Assembly: GCA_023374045.1 (NCBI GenBank) | Contig: CM041779.1 | Location: 4,092,001 to 4,156,000 of the forward strand | Reading direction: 5' to 3' | From: Limonium bicolor | Lineage: Eukaryota > Streptophyta > Magnoliopsida > Caryophyllales > Plumbaginaceae | Length of the DNA stretch: 64,000 bases | Shown: positions 59,501 through 64,000 of the stretch, piece after piece | Position numbering within the stretch: the stretch's first letter is position 1 | Layout of the letters: each line of letters opens with the position of its first letter | Program-made: the position numbers and the translations under genes | Notes under the pieces: generated by a model | Database searches by the model: none | What the model was told of the DNA's origin: nothing | The model's input: the letters and a program-made list of their open reading frames with translations, nothing else

Positions 59501-62500
59501 TTATCTGAACCAGTCAAATTGCATCAAACTAGAAGGATTGGATGATGGCAAAGAGTACCTTGAAACACGAAGGGCTATGGATATTGTCGGAATTAGTTCT
59601 GAGGACCAGGTATTTCTTGAAAATCTTTGCTATGGAACTTTACTATCGCACAGTCTTTGCAAATCTATCCTTACCTCTGTTTTAATGGCAGGATGCAATT
59701 TTTAGAGTTGTTGCTGCTATTCTGCATTTGGGGAACATTGAATTTGTAAAGGGGGAGGAAAATGACTCTTCCAAACCTAAAGATGAGAAGTCTTTGTTTC
59801 ACCTGAATATGGCTGCAGAGCTTTTCATGTAAAGCATCATTTGTATCTGTTGTGTATGCTTGAGAAAGAATTGATAGTTCTGTGACCTGTTGGAAGTTGA
59901 CGATTAACTTTCTAATTTTTGAAATCAGGTGTGATCCAATGGCTCTTGAAGATTCTTTGTGTAAACGTGAAATTGTTACTCGTGATGAGACCATCACCAA
60001 ATGTTTGGATCCAGAGGCTGCAGCACTTAGCAGAGATGCTTTGGCTAAAATTGTCTACGCACGACTGTTTGACTGGTAAGATTGTCATCTTTTTACTTCT
60101 TGCATCGTGTTTGTACCATTTTATGGGGTTCTTTTGTTGTCTCTGGAATATTCATATGCGTTTTCTGTTATTTGGTAGTACTGTGTCCTCTTTAATCTTT
60201 TTCCATTTCTGCAGGATTGTTGATAAAATTAATAATACAATTGGTCAAGACCCAGATTCAAAGTTCATAATTGGAGTGCTTGATATCTATGGATTTGAAA
60301 GTTTCAAGACAAACAGGTGCTTAACCATATGCTCTTCATTTGCGTGATATTCCTATACTTTTTTGAATTAGTTTCCTATATTATAATCTGATTCAAGGGA
60401 CCCCCTTGCTGAAAGGAAAAACGATGAATCATGTATGGTAGTATATATCTCATACTATTTATTCATAACCAGTATTGATCTTAGTTGGGAAGATCAAGTA
60501 AAAAGTATAGGAGCCCCAACAGTTAGACTTATATTTTGTGTGTGCTATAAGTAAGCATGCAGGCATGTGGTTGGGTCAAATGGTCAGTTTTGAGTGTGTG
60601 GCTGCAAGATAACCAACTAAGGACTTCAAATGTGATGGATTATTCCACAAACATGTTGGCCTTCAATTATACTTTTGACTATTGCATCACATCTGTTATT
60701 TCTGATTTTGCTTTGATTTGAATTATTATAAGTATGTGTTCACCAGTAGATTCTCAAGTGCCTGCTGGAACAGACTTTCATTTATGTGTCTGAGATGGCA
60801 TACAAGATAGAATCTCCCAAGGGTTGTTTCATGTATCTTTTGTGGTCAGTGTCTTGAAACTAGCCTGATTAATCAGGGTTTAAAAGAAGATCATGAAGAA
60901 TGAGATAGTAAAGTCGCTTTCTTGGATGTAAAAACTTATGTTTCACATGTGTAACTTTATACTGTGTCTTTCTAGTTTCCTCTTAACTGGATGCATTTCC
61001 TGACTCTATATCTTTTCAGCTTTGAACAGTTCTGTATTAACTTGACAAATGAGAAGCTTCAGCAGCATTTTAATCAGGTTACTTATCTGGTCAATCACCA
61101 ATATGTTGTTTTTGGTGTCAATGTCTCGTATGACATGAATAATATCATTGTGCAGCATGTGTTCAAAATGGAACAAGAGGAATATGAGAAGGAGGAGATA
61201 AATTGGAGCTACATCGAGTTTATTGATAATCAAGATGTTTTGGATCTCATTGAAAAGGTTTGCATTATAATGTCTTACTCTCATGATGTATGGCTGGCTG
61301 TGAAAATGCAATGTCAGAGTTTTGATATGAAAATGAGTAGTGTATCATGGAAAGATATTTCCTAAAATGTGCATCTTTTTAGAACTACAGTATATTAGCA
61401 AACAATGTGGATTTCCATTTATTAAAGAATTATGCAGCCTCCAAATCCCAACCATGAACAGCGTATCATAATCAAGTTCACGATCAACTAGTTACATTTA
61501 AACTTGCATGCGGACTATTTGTCGTAATTTAGTGTTCCTCTCCATCATGGTACGGCAAATAGCAATAGGAATATGGCTTCGAACCTCTTTATTCCATGTT
61601 CTTCTTCAACATCTTTTCCTAATGGTATGGTTGCTGCAATGGATATGGAAACTTCGATAGAAATGTCTGCAGATAGTAGAAGACTAAAGAATAAAAAAGG
61701 GAAGAAAAAAAAGAAAAAAGGAGTAGTACTTTTGAACGGAAAATTCTGTCTTTCAATCTAATAAGTATGTTGCACCCTGCTCCAGGAACAAAAACATCTC
61801 CTTTTCCGTGCATTGTATAAATCCTCAAGAAGTCTATTTGAAATTGTAAAGAGAAAAAACTTCTTTGCTATCATTAAAGAGAGAAAAAAGTCAATGTGGG
61901 AATCTTGAGAACCAATTTATCTGAAAACTAGATACAAGAGACTAAAATAATTGAGAACGCTAGTAGTTCTGCAATATAGGGTTCACAATTTCATCTAGAT
62001 GGGATGGTAGAAAACTAAAAGTCATGGGTGGTTGTGCCCTCTGCGAGAAATATTTGAAGATCAAATAAGCTTTGAAATAAAAAAATGCATTTTTTTCTTC
62101 TGAATTTTTCAATTATTCAGACTTTTTATGCTTGTTCTTTGTCAATACAGCAATGAATCGATATTTGAAAAGACAATTATTCAAGAGGTTTGTCTGTCAT
62201 TCATATACTTTTCTTTTTTGTTTATCTGTTTCCAGAAACCTGGGGGAATCATCTCCCTGTTGGATGAAGCTTGGTAAGTCGACTGCTGTACAAATATGTG
62301 CCATTTACAATGCCATGCATTATTTGGTTGACATGTTTTTGGAGGATTAGTGATTTCAAAGACTTGAAATTGCAGTATGTTTCCAAGATCTACGCACGAG
62401 ACTTTTTCCCAAAAGTTGTATCAGACATTTCAGAAACACAAACGTTTCAGCAAGCCAAAATTATCACGTACTGATTTCACCATCGCACACTATGCTGGTG

Positions 62501-63338
62501 ATGTAAGTAGTGTTCATCACTTTTATGTAAACACATCTCTCTCTTTTGTTTTCTAAATTTTTAAAATTTTAAATTGATGGATCATGTACTTGTTTGGGCC
62601 AGGTTACATATCAAACTGATCACTTTCTAGACAAGAACAAGGACTATGTTGTTGCTGAGCATCAATCTTTGTTGTGCGCTTCTAAGTGCCCTTTTGTATC
62701 TAGTTTGTTCCCTCAGTCAACCGAAGAGTCCTCAAAATCTTCCAAGTTTTCTTCTATTGGTTCTCGTTTCAAGGTATAATTGATCTCGCTATCTCAATCT
62801 TCTTTTTTTTTTCTTTTTATAAGAAGACTGACAATAAAGTTCATTTGCATCTTTGACGCAGCAACAATTAGTATCATTGCTTGAAACCCTAAGTGCTACG
62901 GAGCCACATTATATTCGATGTGTGAAGCCCAATAATCTCCTCAAACCTGCTATTTTTGAGAACAAAAATGTCTTGCAGCAATTACGTTGTGGGGTGAGGA
63001 GGCTTCTAATTTGTTTTTCTTGTCAATCCTGCTCCTGATATTGCGTTCATGTTATATGCTGTCTTCAACACGAGGTGATATCTTCTTTTTGTTTCAGGGA
63101 GTCATGGAGGCAATCAGGATTAGCTGCGCTGGATATCCCACTAGAAAACATTTCTTAGAGTTTCTTGATCGATTTAGCATTCTTGCTCCTGATGCCATAG
63201 CTGGAAGGTGAGTTTTCCTCTGCTTGTTATTGAACTATGATTCCCTATCAGGTTACTGAGATCTCTGTTTATGATAGCTCGGATGAAGTTGCTGCTTGTA
63301 AAAAGCTTCTGGAGAAGGTGGGCTTGGAAGGTTATCAG
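56566..63338 (+). CDS. Class XI myosin heavy chain, motor domain (partial, continues right)
   Basis: Nineteen exons, all with GT..AG borders, give 712 codons without any break: 56566-56568, 57487-57618, 57869-58012, 58135-58280, 58388-58544, 58682-58740, 58830-58989, 59460-59609, 59692-59828, 59929-60075, 60215-60316, 61020-61077, 61156-61257, 62236-62273, 62376-62502, 62603-62773, 62862-62993, 63098-63207, 63278-63338. An SH3-like N-terminal domain is at residues about 9-60 ([15 protein letters not shown]). The P-loop GESGAGKT is at 157-164, switch I NNNSSRFGKF near 210 and switch II DIYGFE at 435-440. [13 protein letters not shown] lies near 625-637 and the SH helix starts at 656. Converter, IQ motifs, coiled coil and globular tail lie beyond the window. 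Myosin XI moves organelles along actin. Which paralogue this is remains open. Confidence 0.95.
56569..57486 (+). other. Myosin intron 1 (918 bp)
   Basis: Starts directly after the ATG codon (ATG|GTACCA) and ends at TGGGTAG|GCTGCACAG. No other feature seen inside. Confidence 0.8.
60317..61019 (+). other. Myosin intron 11 (703 bp)
   Basis: Between exon 11 (AAACAG|GT) and exon 12 (TTTTCAG|C). T-rich, with no element recognised. The other introns over 300 bp (58990-59459, 61258-62235) are likewise plain. Confidence 0.75.
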
Positions 63339-64000
63339 GTAACAGAAAATCATGACCTCAGTGCTGCTTTATGATATATTTTGGGAGGTACCTTGACATA
63401 TGTTTTGGAATAAAGAACATGCAGCTCTGAAAAACTTGTATTAGCTTTGGTCTACTGGACGATATAATATATGTAATGCTTCTGTTAGACCGGTAGTTTA
63501 ATTTATAGATACTTACCACATTCCATGAGATAATATGTCAATCCCCCCACTCAATTTCTTTTCTATGGCTGCTTGATTGTGGTGATGTTACTTCAATTTA
63601 GAACCACCTGAACTGACAAAGTAAGCTGGTGGCTACTTTTAGATATATTCCATCTATAAATTTTTTTTTTGGAAAATCATCAGCTGAAGTTTACAACTCA
63701 AATTAATACTTCCAGAAAGACTTATAATTTTGTGGGAAATGAATTCTCTTCTAATGGAAATGTGTTCAGTCGATAATGATTTCTGTCTCATCTGTTGGAG
63801 GTTGTCCATCATTATCTAGGGTTCTCGTTGGGGTTTTCCAGTTTACACATAATGGTTTATAAATTGTTTGTGTGGTGTCTCTTTCGGTTCCTGTTTTCTT
63901 TTTGCTTTTTCTTAATGTTAGCTTTTGCGCTAGCCATCTGGCTGTTGTGGTTCTCAGTGTATATATTGATTTCATTAATGTTTGATTGGCTATTTATTTC
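63339..64000 (+). other. Myosin intron 19 (continues past the window)
   Basis: The donor CAG|GTAACAG is at 63339. The next exon (converter) is not found before 64000, so this intron exceeds 660 bp. Only AT-rich sequence is seen. Confidence 0.75.

Overview
The window is nuclear DNA of a flowering plant, probably a eudicot. It is AT-rich and intron-rich, dense in nested LTR retrotransposons and DNA transposons, and ends in a plant-type myosin XI gene. I cannot name the species. Only one ordinary host gene, the myosin, is present; about 55 kb of the 64 kb is transposon-derived or unrecognised intergenic DNA.

1-31956 is a tandem, head-to-tail array of one non-coding LTR retroelement in minus orientation: partial LTR, internal, LTR, internal, LTR, internal, LTR. 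The LTRs are about 5.72 kb and the internal domains about 2.38 kb, giving a period near 8.11 kb. Each internal domain keeps an initiator-Met primer-binding site and a polypurine tract but no gag or pol. This matches a LARD (large retrotransposon derivative). A vestige beside the polypurine tract resembles the pol end of Del/Tekay chromoviruses. The last LTR is interrupted by a 5.1 kb Ty1/copia element (25545-30646) with 5-bp target duplications, nearly identical 184-186 bp LTRs and a frameshifted gag-pol.

31957-39000 is an Athila-type Ty3/gypsy element: an LTR with a TATA box and four regularly spaced 38-nt hairpins, a tRNA-Asp primer-binding site, then decayed gag, protease, reverse transcriptase, RNase H and most of integrase. 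It ends abruptly at a Mutator-like transposon of about 8.8 kb (roughly 39003-47772). That transposon has terminal inverted repeats. It encodes on the minus strand a MULE transposase fused to an OTU cysteine-protease domain. On the plus strand it carries a plant-mobile-domain (PMD) gene, a small intact ORF and a captured F-box gene fragment.

47773-56000 is intergenic and holds small elements: a 601-bp hAT element full of ACCCGAA motifs with a perfect 8-bp target duplication, a 503-bp Mutator MITE with a perfect 9-bp duplication, a LINE ORF1 relic, a hAT-like element within LTR-like sequence, and two Tourist-like MITEs.

56566-63338 (running off the right edge) is the motor domain of a class XI myosin on the plus strand. 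I resolved 19 exons encoding 712 in-frame codons. The first coding exon holds only the start codon.
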